Assembly (NCBI GenBank): GCA_964461295.1
Contig: CAYWTX010000568.1
Location: 1-7,206 of the forward strand
Reading direction: 5' to 3'
DNA: 7,206 nt
Source of the DNA: CAYWTX01 sp964461295
GTDB lineage: Bacteria > Planctomycetota > Phycisphaerae > SM23-33
Both the position numbers and the translations under genes were made by a program. Below, in pieces: positions 1 through 6,106 of this stretch (position 1 is the stretch's first letter; every line of letters begins with the position of its first letter). A model generated the notes under the pieces. That model did no database searches and was not told the DNA's origin. It worked only from the letters and a program-made list of their open reading frames with translations.

Positions 1-59
1 CAGAAAGAGGCGCAAATTGGGCCGATTGGCGATGATCGGACGTTGCGGAAAGGTGAAAA

Positions 60-77
60 CGGGTCAGAGCCGACCCG
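60..77. repeat. Small inverted repeat CGGGTC/GACCCG at the left edge
   Basis: CGGGTC (60-65) and GACCCG (72-77) form a 6-bp stem with a 6-nt loop. The left arm lies in a GAAAACGGGTCAGAG context that recalls short palindromic elements mobilised by REP-associated tyrosine transposases in environmental genomes; that resemblance is from memory and no transposase gene is visible. The first ~180 bases hold no convincing gene. Confidence 0.25.
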
Positions 78-186
78 GGCGGTGAACAAACATCGCCTGC
101 CGGCGCGGATTCCGGGCCACCCGGCCCGGATCGCCGCCTTCCGGCTCAAATGGGTCCGGCGCAATTCCTTCACAAGCTCTCAGTCA

Positions 187-354
187 TGGCCGGCCAATGT
201 GCCTGGATACGTCAAGCCTGCGCCGGGCGAGCATCCGCGGTTGCTGTTCGGAAAAGACGACACCGCCGCGCTCCGCCAGAAGGCGCGGACGCCGGAGGGC
301 AAGGCGCTCGTCGTCCGGCTCCGCACCATCCCCGGCGGCAACGGCGAGGTCTTC
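187..354 (+). pseudogene. Remnant of a heparinase II/III-like (secreted polysaccharide-degrading) protein N-terminal region
   Basis: An open reading frame covers 43-606, but only about 56 codons (187-354) look like protein. They read WPANVPGYVKPAPGEHPRLL followed by LFGKDD, ALRQKA, TPEGKALVVRLR and a GGNGE segment. The HPRLLF...LR.KA.TPEGKA pattern is what I associate with the segment just after the signal peptide in large planctomycete heparinase II/III-like or alginate-lyase-like proteins; this is recognition from memory, not a search. No signal peptide or ribosome binding site precedes it. Immediately after GNGEVF the sequence passes into GGGGACA repeats and the frame becomes compositionally random. 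I therefore read it as a gene scrap truncated at both ends. No continuation was recognised downstream in any frame. It could also be a chance reading of GC-rich DNA. Confidence 0.35.
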
Positions 355-363
355 CCATTATCC

Positions 364-475
364 GGGGACATTCGGGGACACTATCCGGGGACACCATACG
401 GTTTTCCATCTTTCTTCCTTGGTCTGTCTGGGTGGCCGATACAATCGGGGGACACCATGTCATTTCCCCGGCGTC
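364..475. repeat. GGGGACA repeat cluster, possible REP/MITE-like relic
   Basis: GGGGACA occurs four times in the same orientation, at 364-370, 374-380, 387-393 and 448-454. The last two extend to GGGGACACCAT (387-397 and 448-458), each followed within a few bases by a T-rich stretch ending in CC. Direct GGGGACAC motifs of this type are common beside IS200-like (Y1) transposase genes and their derived repeats in environmental bacteria. No transposase remains here, so this would be a relic or a non-autonomous copy. It interrupts the heparinase-like remnant exactly where protein similarity ends. Confidence 0.45.
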
Positions 476-478
476 CAG

Positions 479-1080
479 GCGGGCGACGGGGGGCCGCTGC
501 CGTTGGCCGCAATCCTGCCGGCCAGGATCGCTTCGGACGCGGCGGGGGTGCTAGGGTCGCCATCGGAGGAGATCGTGCGGCTGCGCCCCCTTGGCAGCGG
601 TTCTAGACCGGTTCGGCCGGGGGAGCGGAAGGCGCTGCGCGGCCCGGGGGCGGCGGGCGTCGCCGATGTCGCGGCCCGCCCCCAAACGGCACGCCCCGGC
701 CGCAATGGCACGCGCCGGCCGCAAATGACTCCCCGGCCGCAACGGCACATCCCGGCCGCACGCGGCCGGGATGTGCCGCCGGCAGTCCCGGGCGCGCCGG
801 GCGAAGGCCAGGTTGACGCCGATCCCCATGGTGAGCATCGTTCGCGGGGGCGGCGGGTCTGTCAAATGCGTATGTTCCCCCCGAGCCGGCAACGGCTGGC
901 TACCAGATGGGGTTGCCCGGGCGCTTACGGTACGCATGCGCGAGGCACAGGACCGGGATGATATTACGGTGACGGCAGTTATGGCAGAACCGGCCCCGCC
1001 GGATGGCAAAGCCCGCGATGCGGTCAGTGGGCCTGGTTCAGATGGGGGTGACACTTTTCGCGTTGTGTGCTTTCTGTCGC
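479..1080. other. Long stretch without a supportable gene
   Basis: Outside the tandem repeat at 672-778 I see no gene here. All frames that stay open on either strand are rich in Arg, Pro, Gly and Ala, contain no recognisable motif and lack ribosome binding sites. An AGATGGGGGTGACACTTTTC segment near 1040-1060 resembles the boundary motifs of small transposon-derived repeats, but nothing firmer can be said. Confidence 0.5.
672..778. repeat. Degenerate ~19-bp GC-rich tandem repeat ending in a perfect hairpin
   Basis: CGGCCGC recurs at 697, 716, 734 and 753, that is, with steps of 19, 18 and 19 bases. Each copy except the last is followed by AA and a variable GGCAC-like segment. A more diverged copy begins at 672. 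The array ends in a perfect 16-bp inverted repeat, 743-758 against 763-778, with a 4-nt loop; the last tandem unit serves as the left arm. There is no T-tract next to the hairpin, so it is not a canonical intrinsic terminator. Short degenerate units like this are frequent in planctomycete intergenic DNA (general knowledge, unchecked here). Confidence 0.6.
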
Positions 1081-1135
1081 GGCTCCGGGGCTTGGTGCCT
1101 AATTCTATGTCTACCCGTGGCTTACGCCACCGGCC
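1081..1135 (+). repeat. Short stem-loop interspersed repeat, planctomycete type
   Basis: The segment reads GGCTCCGGGGCTTGG, then a TA-rich spacer (TAATTCTATGTC), then ACCCGTGGCTTACGCCACCGG. The last part folds as GTGGC/GCCAC around TTAC. This bipartite layout (CCGGGGCTTGG, spacer, ACCCNNGGCTTACGCC) matches a very common dispersed element I recall from planctomycete intergenic regions. It lies about 70 bp past the end of the diguanylate cyclase gene. Recognition is from memory only. Confidence 0.4.
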
Positions 1136-1174
1136 AAGTTCTCGACGCCCATCCGCGGCTGGGAGGGAAGTGTT

Positions 1175-1204
1175 ACCCGGTCACCGGTCACAACTGAACC
1201 GGGT
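1175..1204 (-). terminator. Weak hairpin after the signalling operon
   Basis: ACCCGGT (1175-1181) pairs with ACCGGGT (1198-1204) across a 16-nt loop, 4 bp beyond the stop codon of the diguanylate cyclase on the minus strand. No T-run follows in that direction, so it could be a weak or Rho-assisted terminator, or simply an inverted repeat. A tandem ACCGGT motif lies inside it. Confidence 0.3.
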
Positions 1205-1207
1205 TGG

Positions 1208-2767
1208 TCAGTGTCCCTTGGCCGCCGGCACGGAGGCGAAGAGGCGGATGCGGTTCTTGCCCGTCTGCTTGGCGTCGTACATCGCGTGGTCAGCCTGGCT
1301 GACCAGGGCGTCGGCACAAGAGGGATCGCAGAGCTTCAGCGACGACACGCCAATGGACATGCTCGGCGGCGGCAGGCCGCGGCACACGGAGGCGGCTCGG
1401 GCGGCGTACTCGGCCGCGAGGCGCCCGGTCACGGCGGCGGCTTCGTCGGCCGAGGTGTGCGGCAGCAGCAGGACGAACTCGTCGCCGCCGTAACGGGCGG
1501 CGACATCGGCTTCGCGAAGCGTGGCGCGGATGCCATCGGCGGCGGCGACGAGCACCTGGTCGCCTGCCCTGTGGCCGAGCGTGTCGTTCAGCAGTTTGTA
1601 GTCGTCCAGGTCCAGCAGGGCGCAGGCGAGGTCGTGGCCGTAGCGGACAGCCTGGGCGAACTGCTGCTGGAGGGCGTCGTTGAAGTGGCGGCGGTTGTAC
1701 AGGCCGGTGAGATGGTCGGTGGCGGCGAGTTTGGCGGTTTGGGCCAGGGCGGCCTGGAGTTGGTCGTTCTTGCGGCGGAGTTCGGCGAGCATGTCCTGAA
1801 GTTGGCTCTGGAGACGGAGGTTGTCGCGACGGATGCGGTGCTGGCGGATGGACTTCTCGATGATGACCGGCAGGGCGAAGAGGTACTCTCCGAGCTTGAC
1901 GACGTAATCTTGGGCTCCGTTTCGGATGGCCTCGGCCGCGACGGCGGCGTCGTTCTCGCCGGTGACGAAGACGACGGGCACGTCGGCGGAGGCCAGGATT
2001 CGGCGCAGGACGGTGATGCCGTCGGCGTCGGGGAGGTTGTAGTCCAGCAGGACGAGGTCGAAGTCGCCGAGGTTGGCGGCGATCCCCTCGGCGCCGGTGC
2101 GAACGGTCTCGACGCGCCCGCCCGCTTTACCCTCGTAGCGGGAGGCGAGCACGTAGCGGATGAGTTCGCGCTGGTCGGCGTCGTCCTCGATGACGAGGAT
2201 GCGCAGGCCGGGACACGTGTTCGTGGCGCCGCCGCAGGGCGGGTCGTTTGCCGGTTCGACAGGCGCCGGGATTCGGCCTGACGGCGGGATCCCGGAGGGG
2301 GCGCTTCCGGGTTCGGCGCGCGCGGGTTCTTCGTTCGCGGGCCACTGCGGCGCCAGGGCCGGCGTGTACTGCCCGATGGCGTTCACCAGCCGCTGGTGGT
2401 CCACCGGTTTGAGGATGTACGCGGCCGCTCCTTCGGCCAGTGCGGCGGCGCGCACGGCGGGGGCGTCAAGCCCGGTGAGCATGACGACGGGGATGTCGCG
2501 CAGGGCGGGACCGGTCTTGAGCTGGCGGAGGACGTCCAGACCGCCCTGGCCGGGCATCTCCACGTCGAGGCAGACCAGGTCCGGGCGCGGCGCGTCGGCG
2601 AAGGGGGCGATTCGGCGGAGGAACAGCAGGGCTTGCTCGCCGTCGGCGGCCTCGCGGAGGTCGGCGCGCGGCGCCGCCTCGGCGATGATCTCGCGCACGA
2701 GCAGGCGGCAGTCGCGATCGTCATCGACCAGCAGGATGACCGGCGGCTTGAAGGTCTTCGTCGGCAC
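1208..2767 (-). CDS. Response regulator with two receivers and a GGDEF diguanylate cyclase domain
   Basis: This 519-residue cytoplasmic protein should make cyclic di-GMP from two GTP under control of phosphorylation. Receiver 1 (about 10-130) has acidic residues D15-D17, phosphoacceptor D68, T98 and K120. After a Pro-rich linker (about 138-185), receiver 2 (about 188-305) has E194-D196, D242, T269 and K291. Both receivers therefore keep all key residues. A probable coiled coil (305-347) leads to the GGDEF domain (348-510), with DHLTGLYNRR, the catalytic GGDEF at 427-431, and an RxxD inhibitory I-site at 418-421 in the canonical place five residues upstream. Product feedback inhibition is thus expected. 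The start is GTG at 2767: AGGAG (2775-2779) precedes it by 7 nt. It overlaps the end of the upstream histidine kinase gene by 47 bp, implying co-transcription and coupled translation; the kinase is the obvious phosphodonor. The architecture resembles PleD, in which the first receiver is an adaptor. Confidence 0.93.
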   Translation of the reverse strand: MPTKTFKPPVILLVDDDRDCRLLVREIIAEAAPRADLREAADGEQALLFLRRIAPFADAPRPDLVCLDVEMPGQGGLDVLRQLKTGPALRDIPVVMLTGLDAPAVRAAALAEGAAAYILKPVDHQRLVNAIGQYTPALAPQWPANEEPARAEPGSAPSGIPPSGRIPAPVEPANDPPCGGATNTCPGLRILVIEDDADQRELIRYVLASRYEGKAGGRVETVRTGAEGIAANLGDFDLVLLDYNLPDADGITVLRRILASADVPVVFVTGENDAAVAAEAIRNGAQDYVVKLGEYLFALPVIIEKSIRQHRIRRDNLRLQSQLQDMLAELRRKNDQLQAALAQTAKLAATDHLTGLYNRRHFNDALQQQFAQAVRYGHDLACALLDLDDYKLLNDTLGHRAGDQVLVAAADGIRATLREADVAARYGGDEFVLLLPHTSADEAAAVTGRLAAEYAARAASVCRGLPPPSMSIGVSSLKLCDPSCADALVSQADHAMYDAKQTGKNRIRLFASVPAAKGH

Positions 2768-4412
2768 GCATGTGCTCCTGGCCGCCTTCGGGCGGCTGGG
2801 TGTTGCGGACGTGGAAAGTCACGTGGAAGTCGGTGCCTTGGCCTGGGGCGGAGACGGCCCAGGCCAGGCCGTCGTGGCAGGCGGCGACGCTGCGGACCAC
2901 GGCCAGCCCGACGCCCTTGCCCGGCACGCGGGCGGTGACGGGGTCGCGTCCGCGGCGGAAGACGCAGAAGACCCGCTCGATCTGGTCGGGCGCGATGCCC
3001 GGGCCGTTGTCGGCCACGATGAACTCGTGGGCGTCGTCGGCGAGGCGATAGTCGATGCTGATTCGCCCGCCGGCGGGGCGGTTCATGTACTTGATGGCGT
3101 TGTCGATGAGGTTCTGGAAGGCCTGCCGCACGCGGGCGGGCTCGACGTACAACCGCGGGAGGTCGCCGGCAACGGTCAACTCGATGCCGCGGGCGCCCAA
3201 CTCGTGCTCGAACGTGGCCGCCACCGACGCGATCAACTCGCCCATGTCGACCAGGCCGCGGCGTTGCGGGCGCGTCTGGATGCGCGACAACTCCAGCAGC
3301 TCGCAGAGCTGCGAGGTCTGCACGTCCACGTTGACTTGGATGCGCCGCAGGCGGCCGACGACGTCCTCGGGCAGTTCGTCACGCCACTTCATGAGGATCA
3401 GCGTGGCGATGCCGCCGATGTTCCGCAGCGGGGCGTTGAGGTCGTGGCTGACGGCGCGGAGGAATTCGTTCTTCTCGGCCGTCTCCTGGCGGAGGCGGCG
3501 GTTGGCGACTTCCAGTTCGGCAGTGCGTTGGGCGATCTTCCGCTCCAGGTCGCCGTTGGCTTGGACGAGCTGGTCTCGCATGGCGGCGACGTCGTCGGCC
3601 ATGGCGTTGAACGCGGCGCCGAGGCGGCCGACCTCGTCGCGGTTGGCGACGGGGGCGCGGGCGGCGAAGTCGCCGCGTCCGAGGCGGACGGCGACGGCGG
3701 ACAGTTCGCGAACGGGCCGCACGATGAACCGCCAGACGAGCAGGTAGCCCATGGGGATGCCCGCGAAGACGATGACGCCGGCGGCGGCGGCGATCTGGTA
3801 CAGGACCGTGCGGCGGCGTGCGGCGGCGGGGGCGGTGTCGAAGGCGATGCGCAGGGCGCCGACGAGGCGCTGTTCGAACCAGACGGTGTCGTCCATGACT
3901 ACAGGCTGGGCAACCAGCAGGCGCTCGGGCGTGTCCTCGACGATGGAAGACACGGCCAGCGGGGCGGCGACGGTGGCGTCCCAGCGGGCGTCGGCGACGC
4001 CGCGGCAAGTCTGGGCGACCAGTTCGCCGCGGGCGTTGAGCAGGGCGGCGGCCTGGACGTTGTCGTGGCGGACGAAGTCGCTGACCAGCCGCTGGAGGTT
4101 CCGGTCCTGGCCATGGCGGAGGTCGTGGGCGGCGGACATGGCCAACGCCTGGGCGAGGCGATCGGCCTGCTTGCGGTCGCCGGCCCGCAGCGACTGGCTG
4201 GCGGCCCCGTAGTAGAACCATCCGCCAGCGACCGTGACGGCCGTCACGACGAATGCGAGGATGAGGGCAGACTTGCATTGCAGGCCCAGGGAAGCGAACG
4301 CGTTGTTGTTGCCCGCCGACATCGTTTGTGCGTAGGCCTTTATCCTTACGAGTGTTACGCGCATATCGCGGACAAAACCGGCGGTCGTGCCGCCCAGGTA
4401 TGTATCGTCCAT
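2721..4412 (-). CDS. Membrane-bound sensor histidine kinase with HAMP domain
   Basis: Numbering is from the ATG at 4412 (563 residues). A first membrane segment (about 48-68) and a second (about 205-229) bracket an extracytoplasmic sensor region of ~135 residues, possibly of CHASE8/Cache-like fold; its ligand is unknown. HAMP (about 230-282) and a coiled coil (283-312) connect to the dimerisation domain with phosphoacceptor H323 in SHDLNAPLR. The ATPase domain shows the N box (N434 and N438 in QNLIDNAIKY), the G1 box DNGPGI (468-473) and the G2 box GKGVGL (498-503). All catalytic motifs are intact. It overlaps the REC-REC-GGDEF gene by 47 bp and should phosphorylate its product, linking an external signal to cyclic di-GMP. 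The start is uncertain: neither the ATG at 4412 nor those at 4364 and 4322 has a clear ribosome binding site. A start at 4322 would give a more usual short N-terminus before the first membrane helix. Confidence 0.92.
   Translation of the reverse strand: MDDTYLGGTTAGFVRDMRVTLVRIKAYAQTMSAGNNNAFASLGLQCKSALILAFVVTAVTVAGGWFYYGAASQSLRAGDRKQADRLAQALAMSAAHDLRHGQDRNLQRLVSDFVRHDNVQAAALLNARGELVAQTCRGVADARWDATVAAPLAVSSIVEDTPERLLVAQPVVMDDTVWFEQRLVGALRIAFDTAPAAARRRTVLYQIAAAAGVIVFAGIPMGYLLVWRFIVRPVRELSAVAVRLGRGDFAARAPVANRDEVGRLGAAFNAMADDVAAMRDQLVQANGDLERKIAQRTAELEVANRRLRQETAEKNEFLRAVSHDLNAPLRNIGGIATLILMKWRDELPEDVVGRLRRIQVNVDVQTSQLCELLELSRIQTRPQRRGLVDMGELIASVAATFEHELGARGIELTVAGDLPRLYVEPARVRQAFQNLIDNAIKYMNRPAGGRISIDYRLADDAHEFIVADNGPGIAPDQIERVFCVFRRGRDPVTARVPGKGVGLAVVRSVAACHDGLAWAVSAPGQGTDFHVTFHVRNTQPPEGGQEHMRADEDLQAAGHPAGR
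2775..2779 (-). promoter_or_regulatory. Shine-Dalgarno site that fixes a GTG start
   Basis: Read on the minus strand this is AGGAG, followed by a 7-nt spacer and GTG (2767-2765). An ATG lies closer (2771-2769) but is in the histidine kinase frame, so the GTG is the start of the diguanylate cyclase. The site is inside the kinase coding sequence, supporting translational coupling. Confidence 0.75.
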
Positions 4413-4490
4413 GGCGGGGGGCGGCTTGGATAAGCAAGGTCGTGGGCATGTGGCAGACCCGGAAAGTCTCTATGATTCGTCTCTTTTCGC

Positions 4491-4519
4491 TTGCAGAAAA
4501 CGGAGGGTCCCTGTATACT
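4491..4519 (+). promoter_or_regulatory. Sigma-70-type promoter for the sigma-54 activator
   Basis: TTGCAG (4491-4496) and TATACT (4514-4519) are separated by exactly 17 bp, close to the TTGACA/TATAAT consensus. Transcription would start near 4526. This falls inside the longest possible reading frame of the activator (open from 4328), and so argues that the true start codon lies downstream, at 4613 or 4637. It lies in the divergent region shared with the histidine kinase operon. Confidence 0.6.
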
Positions 4520-4612
4520 GCGCTCGAACGGTGCGGAGGTCTGCTCGACATCGGCATCTTGTCCCGTCACGGACTGCAAGAGAGGCTCAGCAGCCCTGCT
4601 CAGGCGCTCGAG

Positions 4613-5656
4613 ATGGATTCTGGAGGCCTAAAACCTGTGTATGTGAAGGATGCTCCGTCCTCGGATGCGGTCCTTCGCGGATGCACGCTCGTCGGCGTGA
4701 GCTCGCTGTTCCGGCAAGTCTTGCGTGTCGTCGATGCGGTTGCGTCCAACGATTGCGTGGTGCTCCTCGAAGGCGAGTCGGGCACCGGCAAGGAACTCAT
4801 CGCCCGGCGTATCCACGCCAACAGCGCCCGTGCGATGGGTCCCTTCATCGCCGTCAACTGTCCCGCCATCAGCGAAGCCCTCTTCGAAAGCCAGTTCTAC
4901 GGTCACGTCAAAGGCGCGTTCACCGGCGCGGCTACTAGTTCGATGGGCGTGGTCCGCGCCGCCGACGGCGGCACCTTGATGCTTGACGAGGTGGGCGAAT
5001 TGCCTTCCCACCACCAGCCCAAGCTGCTTCGCCTCCTGCAGGAGCGGGAAGTGACCCCGGTGGGGGCCTCCCGGCCGATCCCGGTCGACGTCCGGTTCAT
5101 CGCCGCCACGAACCGGAGCCTGGCCAAGAGCGTGGTGGATGGCAACTTCCGTGGCGACCTGTATCACCGCCTGAACATCGTGCGGATCGAGGTGCCGCCC
5201 TTGCGGGTCCGTCCCGAGGACATCGACCCCCTGCTGGACTATTACCTCGACTACTTCGCCCGCCAGTACGTCCGCCCGCGGGCACTCATCGGCCGGCAGT
5301 TGCGGGAATCCCTCAAGCGGTACCTCTGGCCGGGCAACGTCCGCGAACTGTGCGCGTACGTGGAGCGGCTGTACGCGGCCGGCATCCCGCCGATGGCCCC
5401 GGGCGCGACCGTGTGGGACGACGGGTACACTTCGCCGGCGGCGCTCGCTTCACCGCCGGCTCCTGATCGCATGCCGCTGGATTCGCCCACCCCCGCCTCA
5501 TGGTCGCTCATCGAAGTCGAACGTCAGGCGATCCTCCGGGCGCTCGATGCGACCAGCTTCAACCGCACGGCCGCGGCGAGGCTGTTGCAGGTACACCGCA
5601 GCACGCTGCTGCGGAAGATGCGGACCCTGGGGCTGAACGACCAGGCGCACGGGTAG
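4613..5656 (+). CDS. Sigma-54-dependent transcriptional activator (AAA+ plus Fis-type HTH, no receiver domain)
   Basis: This 347-residue bacterial enhancer-binding protein should remodel sigma-54 RNA polymerase at -24/-12 promoters by ATP hydrolysis. The AAA+ domain (about 25-250) has Walker A GESGTGKE (54-61), an intact GAFTGA sigma-54-contact loop (101-106), Walker B LMLDE (D125, E126), sensor I AATN (N167), arginine-finger region FRGDLYHRLN (179-188) and WPGNVRE (239-245). A Pro/Ala-rich linker leads to a Fis-type helix-turn-helix (about 298-341). Only ~25 residues precede the AAA+ core, so there is no sensory or receiver domain. It may be constitutively active, or controlled by expression or a partner protein. 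The frame is open from 4328, but the sigma-70 promoter at 4491-4519 excludes early starts. ATG 4613 has a poor ribosome site; GTG 4637, with GGAGG at 4622-4626 and a 10-nt spacer, is an equally good alternative. Likely targets are the -24/-12 promoters at 6063 and 7132. Confidence 0.92.
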   Translation: MDSGGLKPVYVKDAPSSDAVLRGCTLVGVSSLFRQVLRVVDAVASNDCVVLLEGESGTGKELIARRIHANSARAMGPFIAVNCPAISEALFESQFYGHVKGAFTGAATSSMGVVRAADGGTLMLDEVGELPSHHQPKLLRLLQEREVTPVGASRPIPVDVRFIAATNRSLAKSVVDGNFRGDLYHRLNIVRIEVPPLRVRPEDIDPLLDYYLDYFARQYVRPRALIGRQLRESLKRYLWPGNVRELCAYVERLYAAGIPPMAPGATVWDDGYTSPAALASPPAPDRMPLDSPTPASWSLIEVERQAILRALDATSFNRTAAARLLQVHRSTLLRKMRTLGLNDQAHG

Positions 5657-5663
5657 CGACTCG

Positions 5664-5684
5664 CCCGGCACTACGGCGGCCGGG
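5664..5684 (+). terminator. Weak GC-only hairpin after the activator gene
   Basis: CCCGGC (5664-5669) pairs with GCCGGG (5679-5684) across a 9-nt loop, 7 bp beyond the stop codon. No T-run follows, so this is at best a weak or factor-dependent terminator. Confidence 0.25.
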
Positions 5685-5758
5685 GGAGCGGGCGGCACAG
5701 CAGGTTTGGCTAGCCGCCTCGATGGAAGATGTTGTCGCGTCTTCAAGTATGCCTGTCT

Positions 5759-5768
5759 TGACATGTCA
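5759..5768. promoter_or_regulatory. Palindrome, candidate activator-binding (enhancer) site
   Basis: TGACATGTCA is a perfect 10-bp palindrome. It is flanked by GTC on the left (one base away) and GAC on the right, extending the dyad with one bulged base. It lies about 300 bp upstream of the sigma-54 promoter and about 100 bp after the activator gene. Fis-type dimers bind short dyads, so an enhancer role is possible. A single copy makes this tentative. Confidence 0.25.
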
Positions 5769-6062
5769 GACTGGGACTTCGATGGGGACTGCTTCCGACC
5801 CCGCAACTCCGCAAGGGCGATCCATTCACTGACCGCGAGGGGCTTCAGCCGCCGGCGCCTTTCTCCGGCCAGACCGGTCGCGCGAAGCCCGCGGGCAGGC
5901 AGCGCGCCGCAATCTGCGACAGGGGGCGGCGTGCCTTGCCGCGCTTCCGCCGCAATCCGCGGTGCCGGGGGAAGGGCAGGGAAGTGACTTTCCATTCCGG
6001 CCTGCGATGCAACTCGACGTCCTCGCGCGGCTTAGGCTGAATCGAAGAATGAAGAAGCCTTG

Positions 6063-6078
6063 TGGCACGAGCGCTGCT
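6063..6078 (+). promoter_or_regulatory. Sigma-54 (-24/-12) promoter
   Basis: TGGCACGAGCGCTGCT matches the TGGCACG-N4-TTGCW consensus at all but one informative position (C for the first T of TTGC). The invariant GG (6064-6065) and GC (6076-6077) are separated by exactly 10 bp. Transcription would begin near 6088, a few bases before the GAGGAG ribosome site of the pseudo-receiver gene. A sigma-54 activator is encoded just upstream. Confidence 0.75.
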
Positions 6079-6093
6079 TGTAGATAAACCGAA

Positions 6094-6099
6094 GAGGAG
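6094..6099 (+). promoter_or_regulatory. Shine-Dalgarno site that selects a TTG start
   Basis: GAGGAG is followed by a 7-nt spacer and TTG at 6107. The alternative GTG at 6062 overlaps the -24 promoter element, and the ATG at 6125 has only a 3-nt gap from GGGAG (6117-6121), so TTG 6107 is the best-supported start. Confidence 0.65.
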
Positions 6100-6106
6100 T
6101 CTGACG

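Larger units (their letters stand above)
5657..6062. other. Non-coding region upstream of the sigma-54 promoter
   Basis: No gene is supportable in these ~400 bp; open frames on both strands lack ribosome sites and motifs. Enhancer sites for an activator usually lie 80-300 bp upstream of a sigma-54 promoter, so this interval is where they would be expected. The most symmetrical candidate is described separately at 5759-5768. Confidence 0.5.

Noticed and set aside
551..1054. Minus-strand open frame of 167 codons across the tandem repeat
   Set aside because: Arg/Pro/Ser-rich, reads straight through the 19-bp repeat and hairpin, with no motif or ribosome site.
1211..2281. Plus-strand open frame of 356 codons opposite the cyclase
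   Set aside because: Gly/Val/Ala-rich shadow of the REC-REC-GGDEF gene, with no recognisable domain.
2160..4433. Very long plus-strand open frame (757 codons) opposite the kinase and cyclase
   Set aside because: It is an antisense shadow of two genes with complete catalytic motifs on the other strand; its product is low-complexity and has no ribosome site.
4670..4700. FleQ-like LFRS cyclic di-GMP-binding motif before the activator's AAA+ domain
   Set aside because: The sequence there is VLRGCT before LVG; the Arg is offset by two residues relative to FleQ, so no binding can be claimed.
5667..5680. GGCAC-N-GC match resembling a sigma-54 promoter
   Set aside because: The TT of the -12 box is CG, no start codon with a ribosome site follows, and the match falls inside a GC-rich hairpin.
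6062..6106. GTG 6062 as the start of the pseudo-receiver gene
   Set aside because: It overlaps the -24 promoter element and has no ribosome site; TTG 6107 has GAGGAG at 7 nt.
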